A stretch of DNA of 28,591 nucleotides from Clostridia bacterium. GTDB taxonomy: Bacteria > Bacillota > Clostridia > Oscillospirales > Acutalibacteraceae. Made by a program: the position numbers and the translations under genes. Position 1 is the first letter of the stretch, and each line of letters begins with the position of its first letter. The notes under the pieces were generated by a model. That model ran no database searches and was not told the DNA's origin. It saw only the letters and a list, made by a program, of their open reading frames with translations. The stretch is from the NCBI GenBank assembly GCA_900752115.1, contig CAADUC010000036.1, positions 1 through 28,591 on the forward strand. Reading direction: 5' to 3'. Positions 12,508 through 19,873 of this stretch are shown piece by piece.

Positions 12508-14505
12508 ATTACAAGCGAAAAGGAGGATGCCCACGCACAGGCGGAGCGGCTCTTCCGCCGTCTTTTCCCTGAAAACGGAATGACTGTGCGGGAGGAACAG
12601 ATCGCCCTCTGCCATTTTATGATCGATTCCATGCAGCGCCGCCGCATTGCGCTCTGCGACGCCGGCACCGGTATCGGAAAAACATACGCCTATCTCACCG
12701 CGGCCGTCCTGTTCCGGAGCTGCTACCCATCGCGCGCAGCACAATCCATCACCATCTCAACCGCGACTGTCGCGCTTCAGGAAGCCATCTGCCGGGAATA
12801 TCTTCCCTTTCTCTCCCGTGTGCTGCTGAAGAATCGCGTGATCGACCGGCCGCTCTACGCTGCCGTCCGCAAGGGAAAGGAGCGATTTGTCTGCGACATT
12901 CGGCTCGCCCAGCGTCTGGAAGCTGTTAGGGAGAAAGAAAAAAACGAGAAGCAGTTCAAAGCACTTTTATCCCTGCGCGGAAAGCTGGATTTGGATCAGT
13001 TGCCGGAGCTCAGCGGATTTGACCGCCGGCAGGTATGCGTTCCCGCACATTGTCCCGCGAATTGTCCGGGTGCCCGGAGCTGCCGGTACCACCGGTATCT
13101 GTGGGAGGTCTCGCGGTGCGAGAGCATGATCCAAATCTGCAACCACAACTATCTGTTGGCGGACGCCGTCCACCGGCTGGAGGGAAAGCGCCCCCTGCTG
13201 AACGATTCCCGACTGCTGATTGTCGATGAGGCGCACCGCCTGCCGGAGGCCGCCCGGCAGATGTGCGCCTGCTCCGTCTCCACAACAGACCTGACGGAGC
13301 TGTGTAACCTGGTGGAACGGGAGCTTCTTCCCGGCTCCCTGGCCCTGCGCAGCTTTGTTCAGGAGCTGACTCGCTCCCTGAGTGAATCCGGTCAGCGCTC
13401 TTCTTGCACAGCCTTTCTCCTCACGGAGAAACGGAAGGAGGCGCTGCAAAACACCATTTCTCTTCTCAGACGGCTTCTGGCGGAGCGCCGATCGCTTCCC
13501 TTTTCACTCCATTACCGACTGGAAGAAACGGAACGGCTCCTCTCCCTTTTCTATCGGCGGGATAAGCATTATGTCCTGACGCTTCGATCCCATCGGGATG
13601 GATCCTTCCAGCTGCGCGCCGATGTTCGGGACACGCCTGCGCAGCTGCGCCGTCTTCTGTGGGAGCAGGAGCTCCCCGCTGTTCTGACCTCCGGCACCCT
13701 CATGACAGGCGGAAGCTTCGAGCGGACGCGCCGGTCGCTGGGCATTTCCTGCAGGTGGACGGAGACAAAGGCAGCCTCTCCTTTTCCTTATCAGGAGAAC
13801 TGCCTGCTCTACTTTCCAGCAAATCCAACGGCAGCCCGTTTTGGGAGCGGAGAGGAAGCCGATTGGATTGCAGAGCAGATCTTATATCTGGTAACTGCGG
13901 CAAACGGACACACGCTGGTGCTGTTCCCTTCCTACTCTTTGATGAGCGCCGCAGCCCACCGTCTCAGAGGAAGGCTGTCTGTTCCGATCATGGAGGTATG
14001 GCGTCACGCGCAGGATATTATTCGTCAGTTCAAGCAGTGTGAGAACGCGGTGCTGTTCGCATCCGGCTCCTGCTGGGAAGGCGTTGATTTTCCGGGAGAT
14101 ATGGTCTCCTCGCTCATCCTGCCGCGTCTCCCCTTTTCCGCCCCCGATCCTCTGAGCGAGGCGGAGCGGGAACAATATCCCACGCTGGAGAATTATATCA
14201 GCGAGGCCGTTGTCCCGGAGATGCAGAGAAAGCTCCGGCAGGGCTTCGGGCGCGCAATCCGGACGGAAACGGACGTCTGCGCGGTGAGTATCCTTGACCG
14301 CAGGGCCTGCCCCGGAGGCCGGTACCATCAGGCCGTCCTTAACGCTCTGCCCGAGTGTCCTGTGACGCACAGCGTAGGAGAGATCGAAGCTTTTCTCCGG
14401 CTTAAAAAGGGGCCGGAGTATTTTCGGCAAGAGCTTCCTGACAAAAGAGATATCAGGGGATTGGACAGGCATTTTCAATCTGAAGCCACATATCAATGGA
14501 AATGA
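12508..14505 (+). CDS. DinG/XPD-type Fe-S superfamily 2 helicase
   Basis: The product is 665 residues if read from 12508. Motifs: Walker A DAGTGIGKT near residues 51-59; Fe-S cluster cysteines at about 129, 177, 182, 186 and 192; DEAH at 240-243; FASGSCWEGVDFPGD; and motif VI QGFGRAIR from about 578. It should unwind DNA 5' to 3' using ATP. The first in-frame ATG is 12580, but it has no ribosome site, and the 24 codons before it read as protein (AQAERLFRRLFPENG, the family-like lead-in to TVREEQIALC). ATT at 12508 has GGGAGGGG 6 nt upstream and is the likely start. The gene is 11 bp before a small ORF and operonic with the serine recombinase. Related DinG proteins serve in type IV CRISPR, but no cas genes occur here. 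Confidence 0.85.
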   Translation: MTSEKEDAHAQAERLFRRLFPENGMTVREEQIALCHFMIDSMQRRRIALCDAGTGIGKTYAYLTAAVLFRSCYPSRAAQSITISTATVALQEAICREYLPFLSRVLLKNRVIDRPLYAAVRKGKERFVCDIRLAQRLEAVREKEKNEKQFKALLSLRGKLDLDQLPELSGFDRRQVCVPAHCPANCPGARSCRYHRYLWEVSRCESMIQICNHNYLLADAVHRLEGKRPLLNDSRLLIVDEAHRLPEAARQMCACSVSTTDLTELCNLVERELLPGSLALRSFVQELTRSLSESGQRSSCTAFLLTEKRKEALQNTISLLRRLLAERRSLPFSLHYRLEETERLLSLFYRRDKHYVLTLRSHRDGSFQLRADVRDTPAQLRRLLWEQELPAVLTSGTLMTGGSFERTRRSLGISCRWTETKAASPFPYQENCLLYFPANPTAARFGSGEEADWIAEQILYLVTAANGHTLVLFPSYSLMSAAAHRLRGRLSVPIMEVWRHAQDIIRQFKQCENAVLFASGSCWEGVDFPGDMVSSLILPRLPFSAPDPLSEAEREQYPTLENYISEAVVPEMQRKLRQGFGRAIRTETDVCAVSILDRRACPGGRYHQAVLNALPECPVTHSVGEIEAFLRLKKGPEYFRQELPDKRDIRGLDRHFQSEATYQWK

Positions 14506-14516
14506 GGTGATTTAGC

Positions 14517-14699
14517 TTGGAGAGCACACAGAATGAGATTTTGACAGTCTTACTGGAAAGTTTGAAAAAACGCGGCCTGGTGTCTGAACTCACCTGTTCC
14601 AGGGCGGTGAATTTGGTACATTCTGTGATAGACATTCCTGAACTGCTGAGGTATCCTGTGTGCTTGACAGAGGAGGAATGCAAGCATGAATGTACTTAA
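14517..14699 (+). CDS. Small conserved-looking ORF coupled to the recombinase
   Basis: A 60-residue protein starts at TTG with GAGGTG 7 nt upstream, 11 bp after the helicase stop. Its end overlaps the recombinase start by 14 bp. The sequence is a plain helical one (ILTVLLESLKKRGLVSEL, then VNLVHSVIDIPELLRYPVCL) with a Cys/His-containing tail (CLTEEECKHEC). No family is named with confidence; it may be a recombination directionality factor or simply a coupling ORF. The tight packing of helicase, small ORF and recombinase argues that it is really translated. Confidence 0.6.
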   Translation: MESTQNEILTVLLESLKKRGLVSELTCSRAVNLVHSVIDIPELLRYPVCLTEEECKHECT

Positions 14700-16317
14700 A
14701 ATTCGCGCGGAGCTGAGAAACGGAAGATCTCTTTTTGACCTGCCGCTTCGTGTCACCTTCTATGCGAGGGTATCCACTGAGAAGGACGAACAGCTCAACA
14801 GTCTTGAAAACCAGATCCAGTATTACACGGAGCTGATCCGTTCCAAGCCAAGCTGGACGTACATTCCCGGGTATATTGACGAGGGAATCAGCGGGACGAG
14901 CACCAGAAAGCGCGACAGTTTTCTGCGCATGGTCCGGGACGCGAAAGCGGGACGCTTTGATTTTATCATCACAAAGGAGATCTCCCGTTTTTCTCGCTCC
15001 ACCCTCGACAGCATCCAATACACTCAGGAGCTGCTCGAATATGGCGTAGGTGTATTGTTTCAAAATGATGGGATCAATACGCTTGATTCGGACAGCGAAT
15101 TTCGTCTTGTCGTGATGGCTGGAGTGGCCCAGGACGAGGTGAGAAAGCTCTCGGAGAGGTTGAAGTTCGGCTTTCGGCAGGCGATCAAAAACGGTCATGT
15201 ACTGGGCAACGATCGGCTGTGGGGATATGACAAGAAAAACTGCGTTCTCTCCATTAACGAAGAGGAGGCAAGGGCAGTACGGAGAATCTTCCATCTTTAC
15301 GCCAACGAGCAGCTGGGGATCCGACGAATTTCTCAGCGATTGTATGCGGAAGGGTTCCGCAGCCGAAGAGGAAACGCGTTTAACGAGCTGACGATCCGTC
15401 ACATTCTGGAAAATCCAAAGTACAAAGGCTGGTATTGCGCGAATAAAACGCAAACGCTCGATTACCGCAGTAAACGGAAAATAGCGGTGGATGAGAGCGA
15501 ATGGGTTATGTATCCCGATCCTTCGATTCCGGCGATTGTATCGGAAGAGTTGTGGGATCGGGCTCATGCCCTGTACAAACGGCGCAGTGCTCAGATGATG
15601 GCTCATCAAAGTGCGGCAGAGTTTCACAATCGCTATCCTTACAGCGGAAAGATAATTTGCGAGGAACATCAGACAAGCTTTCACCGGCGCGTGCTGCGCA
15701 GCGCGAAGGGGGAAAAGGAGGTCTGGCGATGCCGGGAGTATCTTCGAGGCGGGAAAGCGGCTTGCTCGACGCCGCAGCTGCGCACAGAGGAGATCAATGC
15801 GATAATGGCCGGAATCTTTGACCGGTTAGCCCAAAATAAGGAGGCCATTGTAAATGCTGTACTAAGCGTGATTGCAGCTGTTCCGAGTGAAAAAGAGTAT
15901 GATCGAGAGCTGACACGAATAGAAGCTGAGATAAAGGCAATTCGAGCGAAGAAGGATCGCCTGCTGGAAATGAGTATCGAAGGGGCTCTCTCCACAGCGG
16001 AATTTCGGCAGCGAAATGAAGGCTTCAACGAGCAGCTGCGGAAGCTGGAGGATGAGAGAGAAAAAAGGACGTGGGAGAAGGAGCAAAGTCGGCTCTCTAC
16101 GGCACAGCTCAGCGATATGAAGGCTGCTCTGGAGGAGGAGCTTTCCTTTCAAAACGGCGTCAATACCGCTCTTGTTGCCTCGATTCTGGACCACATCGTT
16201 GTGAAGAAAAACAGCAGAAAGGAAACGCTGCATCTTGAAATTCACCTGAAGTTTGGCTCCCCCTACAGCGGAATCCTCGAGCGGGAAAAAGGATCATTTT
16301 GCTTTACTCCTTCTTAA
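14686..16317 (+). CDS. Large serine recombinase (SpoIVCA-type, at sigK)
   Basis: The product is 543 residues. The N-terminal resolvase domain (about 20-170) has YARVSTEKDEQ with catalytic Ser30 and ISRFSRSTLDSIQYTQELLE. The Recombinase domain follows (about 185-290, GIRRISQRLYAEGFRSRRG, NPKYKGWY). A zinc ribbon holds Cys/His pairs (GKIICEEHQTSFHRR, WRCREY, AACSTPQL). A coiled coil covers about 395-475. It should integrate and excise its element at short att sites. Start ATG has AGGAGG 9 nt upstream. It converges on the sigK fragment, with its stop inside the sigK codons, the same relation as spoIVCA to spoIVCB in the Bacillus subtilis skin element. The helicase and 60-codon ORF form its operon. 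Confidence 0.92.
   Translation: MNVLKIRAELRNGRSLFDLPLRVTFYARVSTEKDEQLNSLENQIQYYTELIRSKPSWTYIPGYIDEGISGTSTRKRDSFLRMVRDAKAGRFDFIITKEISRFSRSTLDSIQYTQELLEYGVGVLFQNDGINTLDSDSEFRLVVMAGVAQDEVRKLSERLKFGFRQAIKNGHVLGNDRLWGYDKKNCVLSINEEEARAVRRIFHLYANEQLGIRRISQRLYAEGFRSRRGNAFNELTIRHILENPKYKGWYCANKTQTLDYRSKRKIAVDESEWVMYPDPSIPAIVSEELWDRAHALYKRRSAQMMAHQSAAEFHNRYPYSGKIICEEHQTSFHRRVLRSAKGEKEVWRCREYLRGGKAACSTPQLRTEEINAIMAGIFDRLAQNKEAIVNAVLSVIAAVPSEKEYDRELTRIEAEIKAIRAKKDRLLEMSIEGALSTAEFRQRNEGFNEQLRKLEDEREKRTWEKEQSRLSTAQLSDMKAALEEELSFQNGVNTALVASILDHIVVKKNSRKETLHLEIHLKFGSPYSGILEREKGSFCFTPS
16300..16312. other. Probable attachment-site junction inside sigK
   Basis: SigK-like coding on the minus strand is good up to the two Lys codons at 16310-16315 and is followed by one Glu codon and a stop (16304-16309) that do not match the family. 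The join between sigK and element DNA must lie at or within a few bases of this point. The exact core cannot be set without the other end. Confidence 0.55.
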
Positions 16318-16510
16318 TAATATGTGCCACCAGCCGCAGATTGTGTTCCACAAGCTTGGAGCGGGCGGTGGGATCGCCGAGACGCAGGCGGTCAAGGCAA
16401 TCGCGCTCCTCGGCAGGGGTAAGAGGACGGGGAAACGATCCGGTTCCGGTAACGTGCAGAATAAAGAAAAGGAAACCGGAGACGGCACAGGAAAGAAGAG
16501 CAGTCAGCAT
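16304..16510 (-). CDS. sigK: N-terminal part of pro-sigma-K, interrupted sigK
   Basis: Sigma-K directs late mother-cell transcription in sporulation. The 68-residue frame has a hydrophobic pro-sequence (MLTALLSCAVSGFLFFIL), then FPRPLTPAEE, LGDPTARSKL and LVEHNLRLVAHIIKK, the characteristic start of SigK region 2. Sigma-E has RNLRLVVYIARK at this point, so SigK fits better. The coding then stops after one unrelated codon, where a full SigK would continue for about 160 residues. The ATG has GGAGGT 8 nt upstream. The cut coincides with the 3' end of a serine recombinase, as in skin elements, so the gene is probably restored by excision and not simply dead. No C-terminal half was found in the window. 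A weak CATAGGAT at 16558-16565 might be its -10. Confidence 0.88.
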   Translation of the reverse strand: MLTALLSCAVSGFLFFILHVTGTGSFPRPLTPAEERDCLDRLRLGDPTARSKLVEHNLRLVAHIIKKE

Positions 16511-16695
16511 GAGAGATACCTCCGCGGAAAATTCGGGCGCAGCCCGGTGATAAAGGCATCCTATGCACAGGGCGGCTTGTTTGTTGCAAGTCCTGCCGGA
16601 TGAGGACGGCACACAGGAGAGAAAGCTTCCTGTGTTGTGCGGCAATCCGGTTCCTTTTGGGGAAAACCACATCCGGAAAAGGGTGTTTTCTGTCG

Positions 16696-16724
16696 TTGAC
16701 AGACCCATCCTTTTTTTCTATAAT
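16696..16724 (+). promoter_or_regulatory. Near-perfect sigma-A promoter of the acetyltransferase gene
   Basis: TTGACA (16696-16701) and TATAAT (16719-16724) are separated by 17 bp, a full consensus promoter. It leaves a leader of about 180 nt before the cat gene. In that leader a short frame opens at ATG 16760 after GGAGGAG and another at ATG 16838 after AGGAGAG, either of which might be a leader peptide; no clear anti-ribosome-site hairpin is seen. The rest of 16511-16695 is the sigK upstream region. Confidence 0.85.
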
Positions 16725-16909
16725 ACCCTCAGTGAACATCGGGAGGAGCGGTTTTGGCGGATGTTTTCCCGGCATAGCTTTGTCTTTCTGCCTTGGGAAA
16801 GAAAAGCCGTGCGTCCGGCGTCAGACAGGAGAGAATATGGTCAGGACCTTGGCGCCCTCTGCATCAGAAAACAGAAAGGCTCCCAGCAGGGACAGAGAGG
16901 AGAAAAACG

Positions 16910-17560
16910 ATGGCCTTTACCAGAATAGACCGGGAGAGTTGGCCGCGAAAAGAATATTTCGACCACTATTTTACCCAGGTGCCCTGTACTTACAGCGCCG
17001 TGTTTAAAATGGATGTTACCGGGCTGCGCCGGAGCGGAAGGAGATTTTATCCCTCCATGCTGTACGCGCTTTCCACGGCGGTGAACCGGCGTCAGGAATT
17101 CCGCATGGCGCTTGATGACAACGGATCTCCGGGGTATTATGATTTGGTTCATCCCTGTTATACGGTTTTTCACAAGGATACAGAAACCTTTTCCTGCCTG
17201 TGGACTGCTTATACGCCGGACTATGAGAGTTTCTGTGCTGCCTGGGAGAACGATATGGCTGTTTACGGAAATTTGCCTGGGCTGTCTCCTCAGTCCGATA
17301 CGCCAAAGAATACGTTCCCGGTGTCCATGCTGCCGTGGTCCGGGTTCGAGGGATTCAATCTGGATCTGCAAAACGGTTACGACTACCTGCCGCCCATTTT
17401 TACGATGGGCAGGTTTTACGAGGAAAACGGAAAAGTTTTACTGCCTCTGGCAGTGCAGGTGCATCATGCCGTCTGCGACGGGTTTCATTTGTGCCGTTTC
17501 ATCCGGGAGCTGCAGGAGCTGCTGGATGTATGGGGAGAACAAGCAGAACAAAACGCCTGA
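16910..17560 (+). CDS. cat: Type A chloramphenicol O-acetyltransferase family protein
   Basis: The product is 216 residues, the exact size of classical CAT subunits. The catalytic motif HHAVCDGFHLCRF is at about residues 185-197, with the general-base His at 186; the N-terminal opening (RESWPRKEYFDHYF) and the MLPWSGFEGFNLDL region also fit. It would transfer acetyl from acetyl-CoA to chloramphenicol, though related proteins in commensals are not always true resistance enzymes. ATG 16910 is chosen because AGAGGAG lies 7 nt upstream and the N-terminus aligns. It has a consensus promoter and its own terminator, so it is a single-gene unit just outside the presumed sigK element. Confidence 0.88.
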   Translation: MAFTRIDRESWPRKEYFDHYFTQVPCTYSAVFKMDVTGLRRSGRRFYPSMLYALSTAVNRRQEFRMALDDNGSPGYYDLVHPCYTVFHKDTETFSCLWTAYTPDYESFCAAWENDMAVYGNLPGLSPQSDTPKNTFPVSMLPWSGFEGFNLDLQNGYDYLPPIFTMGRFYEENGKVLLPLAVQVHHAVCDGFHLCRFIRELQELLDVWGEQAEQNA

Positions 17561-17586
17561 GTACGTCAGGAAACGCGGCAGAGCAG

Positions 17587-17630
17587 AAAAAGGCCTCCGG
17601 AACCGGCATTGCCGGTCCGGAGGCCTTTTT
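17587..17630 (+). terminator. Strong, probably bidirectional terminator
   Basis: AAAAAGGCCTCCGG (from 17587) pairs with CCGGAGGCCTTTTT (to 17630), with an inner CCGGC/GCCGG stem. T-runs occur in both directions, so it can end both the cat gene and minus-strand transcription of the glycosidase. 17631-17801 holds no gene. Confidence 0.9.
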
Positions 17631-17801
17631 CAAGGATGCCCTGTTTTCCTTGAAAAACTGCGGGCGCCAGGAAAGGAAGGAGGAAAAACACGGGACGCTT
17701 CCTTTTATGGCAGTGTAAAGATCGCTTGCTCCGATTTCAGGCAAACAGGAACGGAAAAACCGAAAGCCTCTACGTCATGAATGAATTTCGGAAGGAACCC
17801 G

Positions 17802-19679
17802 TCAGCCGGGAAAGCCGTCTGTTCCGGCAGAGAGAACCGGAAGCTCCGTCATGCGCAGATTGGTGCAGCCAAACGGCAGAAAACGCTTTTCCTCCACCGC
17901 TCCGGTGGCGGTGCGGGATACCGGGAGAGGTGCGGCGCAGCCGTCTGCGCTTTCCCACTGTACAGGCGCGCAGGGGACGAGGAGCGAGACAGGAGCGCCC
18001 TGAGGAGAAAACGGGCAGTCTCCCACGGGCGTTTCCTCCACCCGAATCGCGCCGGCAGCAAAGCCGTAGGCCCAGGGGGTGGTGGGGTGAATCTCATAAT
18101 CGCAGTGCGGGAATTCACGGCCGGGAACATCCGTATGAACCTGTTCCCACCGCTCTCCGATTTCCAATGCATATACCAGCGGACCGCGGCGCAGAGCGGC
18201 CAGTCCATCGGGTCTTCCCTCAAATTTGGGAGAAGCGGAGAAGGAGACATGCAGGACGGTTTCTTTCTCCCACACGCGCCGAATCGGGAAGGGGGACGTT
18301 CCTCCCATGGCGAGGCTTTCCGCGCCGCAGGTGACCCGCGCGGAATCCGCCCATCCGGGAATATGCAGCAGCAGGGTGAATTCCGCCGCCTTTTGTACGC
18401 GCACAATGATGTCGGCTTCCAGGCGGAAGGGGTAGCTTCCCGCGACCTCAATCTCCACGGGGACGCCTTCCGGCGAGGCGGTCACACGGTTTGGCGCGTA
18501 GGAGGCAATGAACGCGCTTCCGTCGCCCCGGAGCATGGTGGACATGGCAAATTTGGGCCAGCCCTGATGCATGTTTGCCGTGCAGCATCCGAAGTTCGGC
18601 TCAAGACCGAAAAGATTGGATTCGCCGCTGTTAGTGCTGAAGGGGGCGTTCTGCATCGTCACGCATGCAATTTGGTTGACCTGCTGATCGTACTGATGCG
18701 TCCACATATCGGGACTGATGGTTGCAGGAAGGGCGTTGAAGGCCAGCAGCTCCAAACGGTCGGCATAAGCGCCGTCTCCGGAGGCCGCGGTGAGATGCTC
18801 AAGCGAGTACATCATTTCTGTCACGGCGCAGAGCTCGGTTCCCTGGATCGGGCTTTTTCCGTTCAGGCACTCATCTGCGGTAAATATCCCCGTTACGGTT
18901 CCGTGGAAGCGGTCCAGAAGATCCAGCATTCGGTTGGTGCGGGCAAACTCCGAGGGATCCCCCGTCAGCCGGAAAACGAGAGCGGCTGTCTTAAGCATCA
19001 TGGCAAGGTTGACGCCGTGGCTCATCTGGCTCCACCGGCCCTTCGGGTCAGGCTCCCGGTAAAGAAAATCCTCAAAAACAGCGCCGTAGTCAAGACCCTG
19101 TGCCTTGATTTTGCGTGCCAGGCGCAGAAGCCACTCCTCCGGCCGGCGGTCGTACAGCCACAGAATCGAAATCCAGCACTCAAACCAACGAGTCTGGGCC
19201 CACCGGTTCAGGGTGTTGGAGTCGATATGACGATCGAGGTTTTGAAGAGCTTTGTATACAGCAGGCTCCACTCTCGGATCGTGCGTGAAATCCTCATACA
19301 GCACAAGAACCTTCAGAATCAGAAACAGAGCCCAGACGTCGTAATCGGCGCGCTGTTCCTGACTGCACGGGCAAAGCCATCCGTCCGCACACTGGCGTGA
19401 GAGAATCGCGTCGACATATTTTTGGGCGCGCTGCTTGAGGTTGTCTCTTTCCAGCAGCCAGGCCAGAGGAATAAAGCCGTCCAGCCAGTACGGAACGCGT
19501 TCCCAGCCCTCGCAGGAGCCCCCGATCCATTGGCTGTCGCGGATATCCGGCCAGAATTCATCCAGATGTCCGGAAAGGCCCTCCGCCTGGATTTCCAGCT
19601 GACGGCGCAGCCAGCCGGACGGATGAATATCCCCTGCGGGGAAAAAACGGTACGCGGGTTGCGCAAATTTTTGATTCAT
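17802..19679 (-). CDS. GH127-type beta-L-arabinofuranosidase-like protein (DUF1680)
   Basis: The product is 625 residues with an alpha/alpha-barrel glycosidase fold: FFPAGDIHPSGWLRRQLEIQ near the N-terminus, GTELCAVTEMMYSLEH with the Glu282-x-Cys284 pair, and NFGCCTAN with Cys365-Cys366. These four positions match the zinc ligands and nucleophile Cys of beta-L-arabinofuranosidase of family GH127. No signal peptide is present, so it probably acts on imported oligosaccharides in the cytosol. The start at 19679 is preferred over ATG 19712 because AGAGGTG lies 6-7 nt upstream and the other ATG falls inside the likely -10 region. It is divergent from an AraC regulator. The substrate could be another furanoside or uronide. 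Confidence 0.82.
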   Translation of the reverse strand: MNQKFAQPAYRFFPAGDIHPSGWLRRQLEIQAEGLSGHLDEFWPDIRDSQWIGGSCEGWERVPYWLDGFIPLAWLLERDNLKQRAQKYVDAILSRQCADGWLCPCSQEQRADYDVWALFLILKVLVLYEDFTHDPRVEPAVYKALQNLDRHIDSNTLNRWAQTRWFECWISILWLYDRRPEEWLLRLARKIKAQGLDYGAVFEDFLYREPDPKGRWSQMSHGVNLAMMLKTAALVFRLTGDPSEFARTNRMLDLLDRFHGTVTGIFTADECLNGKSPIQGTELCAVTEMMYSLEHLTAASGDGAYADRLELLAFNALPATISPDMWTHQYDQQVNQIACVTMQNAPFSTNSGESNLFGLEPNFGCCTANMHQGWPKFAMSTMLRGDGSAFIASYAPNRVTASPEGVPVEIEVAGSYPFRLEADIIVRVQKAAEFTLLLHIPGWADSARVTCGAESLAMGGTSPFPIRRVWEKETVLHVSFSASPKFEGRPDGLAALRRGPLVYALEIGERWEQVHTDVPGREFPHCDYEIHPTTPWAYGFAAGAIRVEETPVGDCPFSPQGAPVSLLVPCAPVQWESADGCAAPLPVSRTATGAVEEKRFLPFGCTNLRMTELPVLSAGTDGFPG

Positions 19680-19710
19680 ACAGCACACCTCTCCCAGATG
19701 ATTTGCTTTC

Positions 19711-19739
19711 ATTGTAGACGAGAAAACAGGGAAAGGGAA
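19711..19739 (-). promoter_or_regulatory. Candidate promoter of the GH127 gene
   Basis: On the minus strand TACAAT (plus 19711-19716) is a good -10, while the hexamer 17 bp upstream (TTCCCT) is a poor -35. A weak -35 beside a divergent AraC-type gene suggests activation by that regulator. Confidence 0.45.
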
Positions 19740-19796
19740 GAGCGGAAAGCTACCGGATATCGTGCATTTTCCGACTTTTCTTTTTCTTCGTCCCTA

Positions 19797-19825
19797 TTGA
19801 TTTCCACAAGCCTCTCCGGTATGAT
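19797..19825 (+). promoter_or_regulatory. Promoter of the first AraC-family regulator
   Basis: TTGATT (19797-19802) and TATGAT (19820-19825) with 17-bp spacing make a good sigma-A promoter 49 bp before the GTG start. Confidence 0.65.
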
Positions 19826-19873
19826 GAAGACAGAAACATCGAATACGAGAGCAGTAAAGAAGGAGGGAGAAGG

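Noticed and set aside
14476..14484. CAATCTGAA near the helicase 3' end as a third copy of the palindrome arm
   Set aside because: Only 9 bases match and it lies in coding sequence; expected by chance at this scale.
12508..14505. DinG helicase as part of a type IV CRISPR system
   Set aside because: No csf genes, no repeat array and no crRNA-like repeats in the window; DinG-type helicases also occur in other mobile elements.
17781..19400. Long open frame (539 codons) on the plus strand opposite the GH127 gene
   Set aside because: Its product is low-complexity and family-less, and it is the antisense shadow of a well-supported GC-rich glycosidase gene.
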